A stretch of 64,000 nucleotides of DNA from Chitinophagaceae bacterium (GTDB taxonomy: Bacteria; Bacteroidota; Bacteroidia; Chitinophagales; Chitinophagaceae): contig JAFKGQ010000013.1 of assembly GCA_017307755.1 (NCBI GenBank), positions 1 to 64,000 of the forward strand. Reading direction: 5' to 3'. Below are positions 16,207 to 25,334 of this stretch, piece after piece. A program made the position numbers and the translations under genes. The notes beneath the pieces were generated by a model. The model saw only the letters and a program-made list of their open reading frames with translations, was not told the DNA's origin and did no database searches. Positions within the stretch are counted from its first letter, which is position 1, and each line of letters opens with the position of its first letter.

Positions 16207-18675
16207 ATGTTCCGAAACTATCTCAAGATTGCCTTCCGCAGCCTCAGGAAAAGCAAGGGCTTTACCGCCCTCAATGTCATCGGTCTCGCTGCCGGCCTCG
16301 GTGTCAGTCTGCTGATCGTCCTGTACGTCACCGACGAGCTCAGTTACGACCGCTACAACGTCAACGCCGACCGCATCTATCGGATCGATGAGGATAGCTA
16401 CATCAATAACACCCAGTACGACGCTGCCAACACCTCCAAATTTATGGGCCCCGCTCTCGTCGCTTCCTATCCGAAGATCCAGCAGATGGTCAGGTTCAGC
16501 CACCCGGGCGACCTACTGGTGAGGAAGGGCAACGACCACGTCCTCGACCATCGCTTCGCCTTCGCCGACTCGACGATCTTCAAGGTCTTCACGCTGCCCA
16601 TGATCGCCGGCGATCCCAATACCGCCCTGAACAACCCTCACTCCATCGTGATCGATGAAAGCGCCGCCCGCCGCTATTTCAACAGCACCGATGTCGTCGG
16701 CCGCACGCTGGAGATAGGTAGTGACAACACACTCCTCAAGATCACCGGGGTCATCCGGGACATGCCGGAACAGTCTCAGTTCCATTTCAGCTTCATTCGC
16801 CCCCTCCGCGAATCCTGGACCTTTGATAACCCCAGCGACAACGACTGGCTGAGTAGCAACTATTATACCTATATCCTTGCCCAACCTGGCACCACGCGAG
16901 CCGAGATCCAGAAGGATGTAGACGCAGTCGTCAACCTCAATTTCGGCCGGGCCCTCCAGGAAATGTTCCAGGTTTCGGTGGCCGACCTCGAGAAAGCGGG
17001 TAATCATGTCGGGTGCCAGGTCTTTCCCCTCACCGACGTGCACCTCCATTCCAAGAAGTCTTATGAGTTCGAAGCCAACAGCAATATCCAGTTCGTATAC
17101 ATCTTCTCCGTCATCGCCGTGCTCATCCTGTTGATCGCTTGCGTCAATTTCATGAACCTCAGCACCGCCCGCAGTGCCAACCGGGCCAAGGAAGTGGGCA
17201 TCCGCAAGGTCGCCGGCTCGACAAAAGGACACCTCATCATCCAGTTCCTCACCGAGTCCATCCTGCTCAGCCTCTTCTCCCTCGTTCTCGCCCTGGGCAT
17301 CGCCGTCCTGCTGCTACCGATGTTCAATCAGCTTGCCGGCAAATCACTCCATCCCGACGTGCTCTTCAGCGGCCGGTTCCTGCCCATCCTCATCCTCATG
17401 GTGCTGCTTGTCGGCTGTCTCGCAGGCAGCTACCCCGCCTTCTACCTTTCCTCCTTTCAGCCGATTCATGTATTGAAAGGAAAGATGGCCGCAGGCTTCA
17501 AGAGCAGCTGGCTCCGCAGCAGCCTGGTGGTCTTTCAATTTTTTATCTCTATTGGCCTCATCGTAAGCACTCTCGTCATCTATCGCCAGCTGCACTATAT
17601 CCGAAACAAGGAAGTCGGCTTCAATCGGGATCAGGTGCTCGTCCTCCATGATACCTGGTCGCTCGGCCGGGATGGCATGACCAATCTTCGCAAGAACCTG
17701 CTCACCCTTGCCGGGGTCACCCACGCAACCGTCACCGACGACGTCCCCACCGCAGGCGCCGGCCAGTACCGTCAGCCAGGCTGGTTCCGGGATGCCTCGC
17801 TCGACGCCAGGAAGGCGATCTTCATGACCACGCTCAGGGTCGACGACCATTATGTTCCCACCCTCGGAATGCAGATCGTCAAAGGCCGCAACTTCGACCT
17901 CGCGCAATTTCCTACTGACTCTACCGGCATCATCCTCAATGAAGCCGCAGTAGCGATGCTTGGCGTGAAGGACCCGCTCAATCTGCTTCTCTACAATCGG
18001 GCGGATGAGCTCAAGTCCGATCAATTGGATCACTTCAAGCCTCTCGCCTTTCATGTCGTCGGCGTTGTAAAGGATTTCAACTATAACTCCATGCATGATA
18101 AGATACACCCCCTTGTCATGATGGTCAACATGTTTAACTGGGGCAGCATGGCCGTCCGCTTCCGCACGAATGATGTCTTCAATCTCGTCAGGCAGGTGGA
18201 AAGTAAGTTCCATGCCGCTAAGCAAGGACTGCCTTTTAGCTACACCTTCATGGATAACGACTTTGATAAATTGTATCACGCCGAGCAGCAGACCGGCCAG
18301 ATCTTCATCACCTTCGCCGTGTTCGCCATCCTCATCGCCTGCCTCGGCCTCTTCGGCCTGGTGACTTATGCGGCCGAACAACGCACCAAGGAGATCGGGG
18401 TCCGCAAGGTCCTCGGCGCCAGTGTCAGTGGTATCGTCGGCCTGCTCAGCAGGGATTTCACGATGCTTGTCGGGATCGCCGCGCTTATCGCCTTCCCCGT
18501 CGCATGGTGGGCCATGTACAAATGGCTCGAGACATTTGCCTATCGTACAGAGATCAGCTGGTGGATATTCCTCGTGGCCGGCGCGGTCGCCCTCGCCATT
18601 GCCCTGTTGACGGTCAGTATTCAGACCATCCGCGCGGCCCTCGCTAACCCCATAAAATCCCTCCGCAGCGAATGA
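16207..18675 (+). CDS. FtsX/MacB-type ABC transporter permease
   Basis: This 822-residue permease belongs to the same family as the broken one at 13003-15389. It starts M-F-R-N-Y-L-K-I-A-F-R-S-L. It has a first membrane segment (about 22-45), a MacB_PCD periplasmic domain, a cluster of three membrane segments in the middle (about 295-455), a second periplasmic domain, and three more segments at the C-terminus ending in K-S-L-R-S-E. R-A-K-E-V-G-I-R-K and T-K-E-I-G-V-R-K-V-L-G-A mark the two coupling helices that meet the ATPase. The frame is open from 16099, but homology starts at the ATG at 16207. The coding DNA is visibly more GC-rich than that of its neighbours, with many CGCC and CTC codons. 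The substrate is unknown. Confidence 0.9.
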   Translation: MFRNYLKIAFRSLRKSKGFTALNVIGLAAGLGVSLLIVLYVTDELSYDRYNVNADRIYRIDEDSYINNTQYDAANTSKFMGPALVASYPKIQQMVRFSHPGDLLVRKGNDHVLDHRFAFADSTIFKVFTLPMIAGDPNTALNNPHSIVIDESAARRYFNSTDVVGRTLEIGSDNTLLKITGVIRDMPEQSQFHFSFIRPLRESWTFDNPSDNDWLSSNYYTYILAQPGTTRAEIQKDVDAVVNLNFGRALQEMFQVSVADLEKAGNHVGCQVFPLTDVHLHSKKSYEFEANSNIQFVYIFSVIAVLILLIACVNFMNLSTARSANRAKEVGIRKVAGSTKGHLIIQFLTESILLSLFSLVLALGIAVLLLPMFNQLAGKSLHPDVLFSGRFLPILILMVLLVGCLAGSYPAFYLSSFQPIHVLKGKMAAGFKSSWLRSSLVVFQFFISIGLIVSTLVIYRQLHYIRNKEVGFNRDQVLVLHDTWSLGRDGMTNLRKNLLTLAGVTHATVTDDVPTAGAGQYRQPGWFRDASLDARKAIFMTTLRVDDHYVPTLGMQIVKGRNFDLAQFPTDSTGIILNEAAVAMLGVKDPLNLLLYNRADELKSDQLDHFKPLAFHVVGVVKDFNYNSMHDKIHPLVMMVNMFNWGSMAVRFRTNDVFNLVRQVESKFHAAKQGLPFSYTFMDNDFDKLYHAEQQTGQIFITFAVFAILIACLGLFGLVTYAAEQRTKEIGVRKVLGASVSGIVGLLSRDFTMLVGIAALIAFPVAWWAMYKWLETFAYRTEISWWIFLVAGAVALAIALLTVSIQTIRAALANPIKSLRSE

Positions 18676-18750
18676 TCGGCGAATCTGAATGTTTAACAAA
18701 TTGTGCCGACCATACCTGAAAGGTAGAGTCCACTTCGGGCAGCCATCTTC

Positions 18751-19308
18751 CTATTTTCTAAATCCTATCCTTTCCCGCTGCTCCCATTTTCTTTCAGCCG
18801 CCTTTTCATCCAGCAAATTCTCCATCGCATCATAAATGTGATTCAGCTGTACATCGTGCTCGCTCAGTCTTTCTTTAATTTCCCTAAGTTGCTCCTTTAA
18901 GTCATTCTGTTTGAATATAATGTGGCGGATTTCAACAAAAGCCCGCATGATGGCAATGTTCATGCTAATTGCCTTATCTGAATGCAGGACGCCGCTCAAC
19001 ATGGCAACTCCTTGTTCTGTGAAGGCATAAGGCAAATATCTGGCACCACCCCATCCTTTAGAAGCCCCACCCTCTAATATTACCCGATTATTCAAACTTG
19101 AGGTTTCAATTTGAAACCTCAAGTTGTCAATTTCTTCTTTGGTGAGTTGGAACATAAAATCACTTGGGAATCTTTTAATATTACGCTTCACAGAGAGATT
19201 AAGTGATTTTGTGTCAATCTCATATAAAGCAGCCAGATCGCGATCCAGCATCACCCGCTCACCTCGTATCTCATAGATACGATTTTGAATACTTCGTATT
19301 ATTTCCAT
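18751..19308 (-). CDS. ORF6N domain protein (KilA-N-like, phage-type)
   Basis: This 185-residue protein has the complete ORF6N DNA-binding domain at about 10-100: I-Y-E-I-R-G-E-R-V-M-L-D-R-D-L-A-A-L-Y, then F-P-x-D-F-M-F-Q-L-T, N-L-R-F-Q, and W-G-G-A-R-Y-L-P-Y-A-F-T-E-Q-G-V-A-M-L-S. A helical, charged C-terminus (about 130-180) probably forms a coiled coil. ORF6N proteins come from phages but are common as single chromosomal genes in Bacteroidota, with no settled role. A 31-bp palindrome sits in the codons just after N-L-R-F-Q, where the family is variable. It stands alone between two unrelated genes. Confidence 0.88.
   Translation of the reverse strand: MEIIRSIQNRIYEIRGERVMLDRDLAALYEIDTKSLNLSVKRNIKRFPSDFMFQLTKEEIDNLRFQIETSSLNNRVILEGGASKGWGGARYLPYAFTEQGVAMLSGVLHSDKAISMNIAIMRAFVEIRHIIFKQNDLKEQLREIKERLSEHDVQLNHIYDAMENLLDEKAAERKWEQRERIGFRK
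19095..19125. repeat. 31-bp inverted repeat inside the ORF6N gene
   Basis: AACTTGAGGTTTCAA and its exact complement TTGAAACCTCAAGTT are separated by one base. The arms are 15 bp with no mismatch. The site lies within codons for N-L-R-F-Q-I-E-T-S-S-L, at the boundary between the conserved N-terminal motif and the variable linker. Confidence 0.9.
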
Positions 19309-19459
19309 AGAACTAAATTCATTAGCACAATTTACCCTTTTTCATAAATGTCATAAAATGAAAATCTCGTCCTCTAACTAGTGTGAAAAACCGTTGAATA
19401 CTGTAGGTTTGGTGCCAGAGAGATAAATATATTGGATACTCTTCCCCAAAAGGCATCAA

Positions 19460-21388
19460 ATGAAGGTCAATCATTTACTTTACCGGGCGTGCCTTGGCCC
19501 CCTGCTGGGTCTGACATGCATTATTTCCGTCCATGGCCAGTCAGTACGACGGTCGATCAGGACACCCGAATACCGGGCTTTACAACAGCGACTATCAAAA
19601 GGCTGGAATACCTGGTACAACAACAGTCTTTTGTCCTGGGTCCTGCTACCCCAGGGCTTTTCCATCAATCTTTGCTTGGACAACTATGAGGATGGAGACT
19701 ATTTGAGGGAGGCCTTCAAAGCCTCACCCACTCAGCACCACCCGGAGACAGTGGTGCCTGGTCTGCGTTCCGACGATGGTAGCTATACTTCTCTGCGCAT
19801 TCGTTTTCGCGATGCCGAGTTCACGGTAGAGAGCGCCACAGACGGAGGGGACGAGATGATCCTCGTGACGCCCCTGAAGGCGGCTCGCCAGATGCTCGTC
19901 GTCGAAGCCGGTATCCAGTACGGCTGGGTCGGCCAGGTCGGTACTGAAGAGGCTGGCGCGGCAAGGAACCCGGGTGATCGGAAGCTGGTGTACCGGGCAG
20001 ACAAGGCGGTCATGGAGGTACGGAGTGCAGGGGCACAGGTACCGAACGCCTATGTTGTCAGTTCAGCACCTCATCTCTGTCTCTTGTTGAACAAGCCGGT
20101 AGCCTTATATACAGGCAGGCATCGCAGCCTAGAGGAGGTCCGGGCTTTCCTGGATAGCCGTCGTCAGGCGGAGGAGCGGCGTGGTCAGGCTTTTGGGCAG
20201 CTGGCCGATTGTTTCCGCGCGATGCAGACGATCCTGGCCTGGAATACGGTCTATGACGGGGCCAACGGGCGCGTCATCACTCCCGTGAGCCGGCTATGGA
20301 ACCGGGGCTGGGGCGGCATTGTACTGTTCGACTGGGACACCTATTTTGCCGGGTACATGTGTTCCTGGTTCAACAAGGGCCTCGCTTATGCGAATATGGT
20401 GGAGATCACCAAGGCGATATCTGAGCAGGGGTTCATTCCCAATTATCAGGCGCCGTTCGGGAATTATTCCTGGGATCGTTCCGAGCCGCCGGTGGGCGCT
20501 ATCCTGGTGCTGGACATGTACAAACGCTATAAAGAGAAATGGTTCCTCGAGGAGGTCTATGACGAGTTGTTGGTTTGGAACAGATGGTGGGCAGCGCACC
20601 GGACCATCAAGGGATATCTTGCCTGGGGTTCGGACAAGGTGCCGGATTCGCTCCGCATGAACGACCAATTCAGTATCGTGGCGGCTCGTCTCGAATCGGG
20701 GCTGGATAATTCGCCGATGTATGACAGTATTCCTTTTAACGAGACGACTCACACGATGGAGCTGGCCGACGTAGGGTTAATGAGCCTGTATGTAGCGGAT
20801 TGCCGGGCGATGGAGGAGATGGCGCAGGTGCTGGGACGGGTGGCGGATGCAAAAGAGCTACGGGAAAGGGCTGAGAAATATGGCAAATTACTGGCCAGTT
20901 TGTGGGACGAGAAAAAGGGTATCTTTCTGAACCGGAGGACGGACATAGACCAGAAGTCCTATCGCCTTTCGCCAACGCTTTTTTATCCCTTGCTGGCAAA
21001 GGTCGCTACCCAGGCTCAGGCTGAACGGATGATGAAAGAGCATTATTTCAACAGCAACGAGTTTTATGGCGATTTTGTAATACCTTCCATTGCCCGTAAC
21101 GATCCCGCCTTTCACGATAATGACTACTGGCGGGGAAGGATCTGGGGGCCGATGAATTTCCTTGTATATCTGGGTATCCGGAACTACCGGCTGCCGGAGG
21201 CAAGGGCGGACCTTGTAAAGAAGTCAAAGGAGCTGTTGATGAAATCCTGGAAAAAGGATGGTTCGATCTTCGAGAATTACAATTCGGTGACGGGACAGGG
21301 TGATGACGTCAACAGCGCCGATGCATTTTATCATTGGGGAGCTTTGCTGAGCTTTCTGTCTATCCTGGACAGGGAAAACCAACAATAA
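19460..21388 (+). CDS. Secreted glycoside hydrolase, MGH1-like/GH63-type (alpha/alpha)6 barrel
   Basis: This 642-residue protein has a cleavable signal peptide (cleavage near V-H-G-Q, residue 27). It has an N-terminal beta-rich part and then, from about residue 255, an (alpha/alpha)6 toroid. Landmarks are W-G-G-I-V-L-F-D-W-D-T-Y-F-A-G-Y, N-E-T-T-H-T-M-E-L-A-D-V-G, Y-W-R-G-R-I-W-G-P-M-N-F-L-V-Y, and the closing F-Y-H-W-G-A-L-L-S-F, all typical of the mannosylglycerate hydrolase MGH1-like/GH63/trehalase clan. It likely removes alpha-linked glucose or mannose from small glycans in the periplasm. The exact bond cannot be read from sequence. It precedes chaA by 6 bp. Confidence 0.82.
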   Translation: MKVNHLLYRACLGPLLGLTCIISVHGQSVRRSIRTPEYRALQQRLSKGWNTWYNNSLLSWVLLPQGFSINLCLDNYEDGDYLREAFKASPTQHHPETVVPGLRSDDGSYTSLRIRFRDAEFTVESATDGGDEMILVTPLKAARQMLVVEAGIQYGWVGQVGTEEAGAARNPGDRKLVYRADKAVMEVRSAGAQVPNAYVVSSAPHLCLLLNKPVALYTGRHRSLEEVRAFLDSRRQAEERRGQAFGQLADCFRAMQTILAWNTVYDGANGRVITPVSRLWNRGWGGIVLFDWDTYFAGYMCSWFNKGLAYANMVEITKAISEQGFIPNYQAPFGNYSWDRSEPPVGAILVLDMYKRYKEKWFLEEVYDELLVWNRWWAAHRTIKGYLAWGSDKVPDSLRMNDQFSIVAARLESGLDNSPMYDSIPFNETTHTMELADVGLMSLYVADCRAMEEMAQVLGRVADAKELRERAEKYGKLLASLWDEKKGIFLNRRTDIDQKSYRLSPTLFYPLLAKVATQAQAERMMKEHYFNSNEFYGDFVIPSIARNDPAFHDNDYWRGRIWGPMNFLVYLGIRNYRLPEARADLVKKSKELLMKSWKKDGSIFENYNSVTGQGDDVNSADAFYHWGALLSFLSILDRENQQ

Positions 21389-21394
21389 CATCCT

Positions 21395-22486
21395 ATGTCT
21401 GAAAATAAAACTACCTCACAGCGACTTCATTGGACCTTGATCGCCCCTATTGTAGCCTGGCTATTATTTGCGGGACACTATATGGTTTCTTCCTTATTCT
21501 ATTCAATCCTATCATTCCTGGCACTTATTGTTAGTGTATTAGCCGCGGTACACCATGCCGAAGTAGTAGCACACAGGGTAGGAGAACCTTTTGGTACCCT
21601 TCTCCTGGCCATTGCAGTTACTATCATCGAAGTCGGGCTGATCATTTCACTAATGCTTACTCCGGGACATGAATCGCCTGCGCTGGCCAGAGATACGGTC
21701 TTTGCTACCGAAATGATCATCATCACCTGCATTGTAGGCATGTGTCTGTTGATCGGAGGTTTAAAATATGGAGAACAAACGTTTAGCCTGGATGGTGTGA
21801 GCGCTGCGCTTACGGTATTATCAGCTATTTCTGTATTTACGCTTATTCTCCCTAATTATACGCAAAGCGCACCAGGCCCCTTTTACAATAATAAACAACT
21901 GTTCTTTGTAGCCATCGTTTCATTGATCTTATACGGAACTTTTCTGCTGGTGCAAACGATCCGGCACCGTAACTACTTTCTACAGCAAGAGGAGGAAACC
22001 GACGAAAAAACACATTCGGCGGTGCCAACCAATAAGGCAACAGCTATCAGCATTGTGTTTCTGATGGTGAGCCTGGCTGTTGTGGTGTTACTCGCCGAAT
22101 CCCTGGCGCCAGGGATTGAAGCCGGCATTGATAAGTTGGGGACACCCAAGTCGATGGTTGGTGTTGTCATCGCTATGATAGTATTGCTGCCGGAAGGCAT
22201 ATCTGCTTTACAAGCTACCAGAGGCAACCGGCTGCAATCCAGTTTAAACCTGGCATTGGGGTCTGCCCTTGCCAGTATTGGATTATCTATCCCCGCTGTA
22301 GCTTTTGTCGCTATTTATAAAGGATTGCCGTTAACGCTGGGGCTTGATATGAAATCAACTGTTTTATACATGTTGTCTCTTTTCATTCTTCTGTTATCGC
22401 TGCGGACCGGCCGCACCACGATACTGCAGGGCGTTATTCTTTTAATAGTCTTTGCGGTATATATTTTTATTACGATCGTTCCATAA
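21395..22486 (+). CDS. chaA: ChaA-type calcium/cation:proton antiporter
   Basis: The 363-residue protein has about eleven membrane segments in two homologous halves, each with an acidic motif typical of the CaCA superfamily: T-I-I-E-V-G-L-I-I-S-L-M-L in the first and V-L-L-P-E-G-I-S-A-L-Q-A in the second. E-V-V-A-H-R-V-G-E-P-F-G-T-L and A-T-E-M-I-I-I-T are as in E. coli ChaA and y4hA-like ionic transporters. It should expel Ca2+ or Na+/K+ in exchange for H+ at the inner membrane. A hydrophilic loop at about 190-210 separates the halves. It follows the glycoside hydrolase by 6 bp and is likely cotranscribed with it, though the functional link is unclear. Confidence 0.88.
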   Translation: MSENKTTSQRLHWTLIAPIVAWLLFAGHYMVSSLFYSILSFLALIVSVLAAVHHAEVVAHRVGEPFGTLLLAIAVTIIEVGLIISLMLTPGHESPALARDTVFATEMIIITCIVGMCLLIGGLKYGEQTFSLDGVSAALTVLSAISVFTLILPNYTQSAPGPFYNNKQLFFVAIVSLILYGTFLLVQTIRHRNYFLQQEEETDEKTHSAVPTNKATAISIVFLMVSLAVVVLLAESLAPGIEAGIDKLGTPKSMVGVVIAMIVLLPEGISALQATRGNRLQSSLNLALGSALASIGLSIPAVAFVAIYKGLPLTLGLDMKSTVLYMLSLFILLLSLRTGRTTILQGVILLIVFAVYIFITIVP

Positions 22487-22515
22487 TTCTAGAACCCACC
22501 GCAGGCAATATTCGA

Positions 22516-22523
22516 TATATTTG
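22516..22523 (+). promoter_or_regulatory. Candidate -7 promoter box for the TonB-dependent receptor gene
   Basis: TATATTTG matches the Bacteroidota -7 consensus TAnnTTTG exactly and lies 29 bp before the ATG at 22553. No TTTG -33 element at normal spacing is visible. Confidence 0.4.
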
Positions 22524-22552
22524 AGCCTTTCATCCTGTCAACAAAGCTTACT

Positions 22553-24949
22553 ATGACGATCTCTCATCGGCGGCCCTGGCTATCTTTGGTTACCTGCTTG
22601 CTCATTCTCCCGGCTTTTTCCCAAATCCATCTTACGGCGTCAGTAGAAGACGTCCAGCATCATCCGGTACCCGGCGTCTCTATTGCTTTGTGCCGTGTCG
22701 GCGATACCCTTCGCGGGCTCAGCGACGACCGGGGCGCTTTTTCAATCACCGTTCCCCAGGCAGGCTACTACACAATGCGGGTGACCCACGTGAGTTTCGT
22801 CCCTCAAAGCCTGCCTATCGGTCTGGTCAGGGACACAAGCCTGATGCTCGTCCTACAATCCCAGACCTTAGATCTTGCTGCTGTCCAGGTAACGGGTACC
22901 CGAATGCTGGTGGATCGAAGGGCGGATCGTACAGTCTTCAATGTCGGCGCCAGTATTACGGCTGCCGGTGGAGACGCTCTCAATACGCTGACCAAGGTCC
23001 CCGGGGTGCGGGCCGGTAGTGACGGGGTTTCCATAGTGGGTAAGGGGCTCACCCGGGTCATGGTCAACGGGAAGCTCCTGCAGTTGTCCGGAGATGACCT
23101 GCTCAATTATCTCCGGGCAATCCCGGCTAATGAGCTGGATAAGATAGAGGTCATCACCCACCCTTCTGCCCGCTACGAGGCTGACGGGAATGCCGGGCTT
23201 GTCAATATCGTCACCAGACGCAATACAAATGAGGGGTATAGCGGCAATGTACAGACCAGCTACAAGGTGGCCAACGGATACAACAATTTCGGAGCGACGG
23301 GTAATATCAACTACAACCACCGGAACCTTTCCCTCTTCGGGAACGTAAACTTCTCCGGGTGGACCGAACTGGAAGGTTTTATCATAGGCATCGACTATCC
23401 CAGCCGGACCTGGAGTCTGAATGATACCGGCATATATAAGGCCAACAACAAGGCCTTCACCGTGGGTGGGGACTACAAACTCAGTCCCAAGGCCTCTGTG
23501 GGCTTTGTCTACAACTGGAACTATGTAGAATATGAAGGGAACGACAACGTTCACAACCCTATTTATGCCAGGAGTACGGGGCTGGCTGACTCCATGTTGA
23601 GGACCTACGCTGTCTACAACCCGGTGGCCATCAATCAATCCCTCAACCTCCACTATGTGCAGGCGCTGGGGTCCGGCGGCCGGCAGTTTTCCCTGGATGG
23701 AGACTACTTCAATTACTACCGCACCGACTACTCCCATTTTGAGAGCAATGTATATGACGGAAAGGGTAATGAGACGTCCACCGGCAAAACCCTCTACTAC
23801 AATACCGCCAAGCAGAACATCATCGTGTACACCCTGAAGGGGGACGTATTGCTGCCGACAAAGGCCGCCAACTTTTCAGTTGGAGCGAAACTGAGCTTTA
23901 TCAACAATTACAGCAACGCCTTTTACTATCGCCTGTCAGGCAGCCTGTCCGGGATGGACAGTACCAAGAGCAACGAGTTCACCTATACAGAGAATACCCA
24001 GGCTGCCTATGTCAATGCTGCCCGGAAAGCAGGCCGCTGGGACCTTCAGGCGGGCATGAGGGTGGAAGTAGAACAAACCAGGGGGTATTCCCACACTCTC
24101 CGGCAAACCACCCTACAGAACTATCTCCAGTGGTTTCCATCCCTGTCGGCCGTATATAATCACAACGAAGACCATACCATCTCCCTATCCTACGGGAAGC
24201 GCATCAACCGGCCCACTTTTTGGACCCTGAACCCCTACAAATCCTTATTGACGGCATTTAGCTATTTCGACGGTAATCCGTCGTTGCAGCCCGAGTACAC
24301 ACAGACCGCCGAGGTCAGTCATACCTACCGGAAATGGCTAACCACCTCCGCCTACCTGAGCCATACCAGCAACGGTTTTGACAACGTCACCATCGCCTCG
24401 GTGGACACGAACCTGGTGTACCGTACTCCTCTGAACTTCCTCAGCACCTATAAATACGGCATCAGTGAAAGTGTGAATATTTCCCCGACGCCCTGGTGGC
24501 AAAGCACCAATATGGCGAATGTCTACTATACCCGGGCAACCTCCCGCATTGCATATATTGCCGACATTTCCGGCTGGGGGGAATACCTGTCTACCAACAA
24601 CAGCTTTTCCTTCAACAAGGACCGGACCATCAAAGGGGCTATCAATTTCTGGTGCCAATTCCCTGAGGTAGACCACATCGGCCGATCGAACACCTATTAC
24701 TCCCTGGACCTGGGACTGATGGTGCTGACGTTGAAAAAGAAGCTGGCCATTGCCCTGAATGCCACCGACCTGACAAAGTCCGGCGCGTCCACCGTCAATA
24801 CACGAGTCAACGGTATGAACATGAGCTGGGAGAATTTCCAGCTCATGCGCAGCTTTGCCGCGTCACTGACCTATAGCTTTGGGAATACCAATGTGAAAGG
24901 CAGCAGCCGGGAGACGGGTAATGAATCCGAAAGGAAACGGGTGAATTAG
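22553..24949 (+). CDS. TonB-dependent receptor, OMP_b-brl_3 family
   Basis: The 798-residue outer-membrane protein has a signal peptide (cleavage near P-A-F-S-Q) and a carboxypeptidase-regulatory-like domain (about 26-105, with P-V-P-G-V-S-I and G-A-F-S-I). Its plug contains G-V-S-I-V-G-K-G-L-T-R-V-M-V-N-G-K and I-E-V-I-T-H-P-S-A-R-Y-E-A-D-G-N-A-G-L-V-N-I, motifs typical of the OMP_b-brl_3 group. The rest is a beta barrel with aromatic strand ends. The last strand is followed by a short basic tail rather than ending in Phe, which is slightly unusual. The ligand is unknown. Members of this group are not usually paired with SusD, and none is present here. Confidence 0.87.
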   Translation: MTISHRRPWLSLVTCLLILPAFSQIHLTASVEDVQHHPVPGVSIALCRVGDTLRGLSDDRGAFSITVPQAGYYTMRVTHVSFVPQSLPIGLVRDTSLMLVLQSQTLDLAAVQVTGTRMLVDRRADRTVFNVGASITAAGGDALNTLTKVPGVRAGSDGVSIVGKGLTRVMVNGKLLQLSGDDLLNYLRAIPANELDKIEVITHPSARYEADGNAGLVNIVTRRNTNEGYSGNVQTSYKVANGYNNFGATGNINYNHRNLSLFGNVNFSGWTELEGFIIGIDYPSRTWSLNDTGIYKANNKAFTVGGDYKLSPKASVGFVYNWNYVEYEGNDNVHNPIYARSTGLADSMLRTYAVYNPVAINQSLNLHYVQALGSGGRQFSLDGDYFNYYRTDYSHFESNVYDGKGNETSTGKTLYYNTAKQNIIVYTLKGDVLLPTKAANFSVGAKLSFINNYSNAFYYRLSGSLSGMDSTKSNEFTYTENTQAAYVNAARKAGRWDLQAGMRVEVEQTRGYSHTLRQTTLQNYLQWFPSLSAVYNHNEDHTISLSYGKRINRPTFWTLNPYKSLLTAFSYFDGNPSLQPEYTQTAEVSHTYRKWLTTSAYLSHTSNGFDNVTIASVDTNLVYRTPLNFLSTYKYGISESVNISPTPWWQSTNMANVYYTRATSRIAYIADISGWGEYLSTNNSFSFNKDRTIKGAINFWCQFPEVDHIGRSNTYYSLDLGLMVLTLKKKLAIALNATDLTKSGASTVNTRVNGMNMSWENFQLMRSFAASLTYSFGNTNVKGSSRETGNESERKRVN

Positions 24950-24951
24950 TA

Positions 24952-25332
24952 ACCAATGTATTTGCCCATAAACAAGACCCCAACAATGTCTATGTCACCG
25001 GGTATACATCCGGGGATACCAAGAACACCGAAATTTTCACTTTATCACTTTTCAATAGCCCCGCGCCAATTAAAGTACAGGAGTATACTCTGGATGGGGG
25101 TCCCAGTCCTATGCTGGTGATCTACAGTGCTATAAAAAATGGGGTTCAGACCAGCCACACCGCGTCGACAAGTTCGTTTAGTTCCTCCGACACATTTATC
25201 ATCAATATAACATCCATCGATAAACAAACGGTAAAAGGAACCTTTTCCGGAACGGTGGTTATGCAAAGCGGTACCACCACTACGTCGGTCCTGCAGGTCA
25301 CCGACGGTTCTTTTTCGGCGCCAATAAAATAA
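24952..25332 (+). pseudogene. 3' remnant of a secreted beta-rich (DUF6252-like) protein gene
   Basis: The frame is open from 24925 to the stop at 25330-25332 but has no plausible start before the internal ATG at 25111. It begins against the stop of the receptor gene. The translation from T-N-V-F-A-H-K-Q-D-P to S-A-P-I-K resembles the C-terminal half of small Bacteroidota lipoproteins of the DUF6252 kind, with strands ending V-K-G-T-F-S-G-T-V and V-T-D-G-S-F-S. The N-terminal half with its signal peptide and lipobox is missing. I read this as a gene decapitated by a deletion that fused its 3' part to the receptor's 3' end. A short protein starting at 25111 (73 residues) is possible but unlikely. 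Confidence 0.6.
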
Positions 25333-25334
25333 AT

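Noticed and set aside
17344..18699. 451-residue minus-strand frame opposite the GC-rich permease
   Set aside because: It is an antisense shadow caused by high GC3; the sense frame encodes a full FtsX-type permease.
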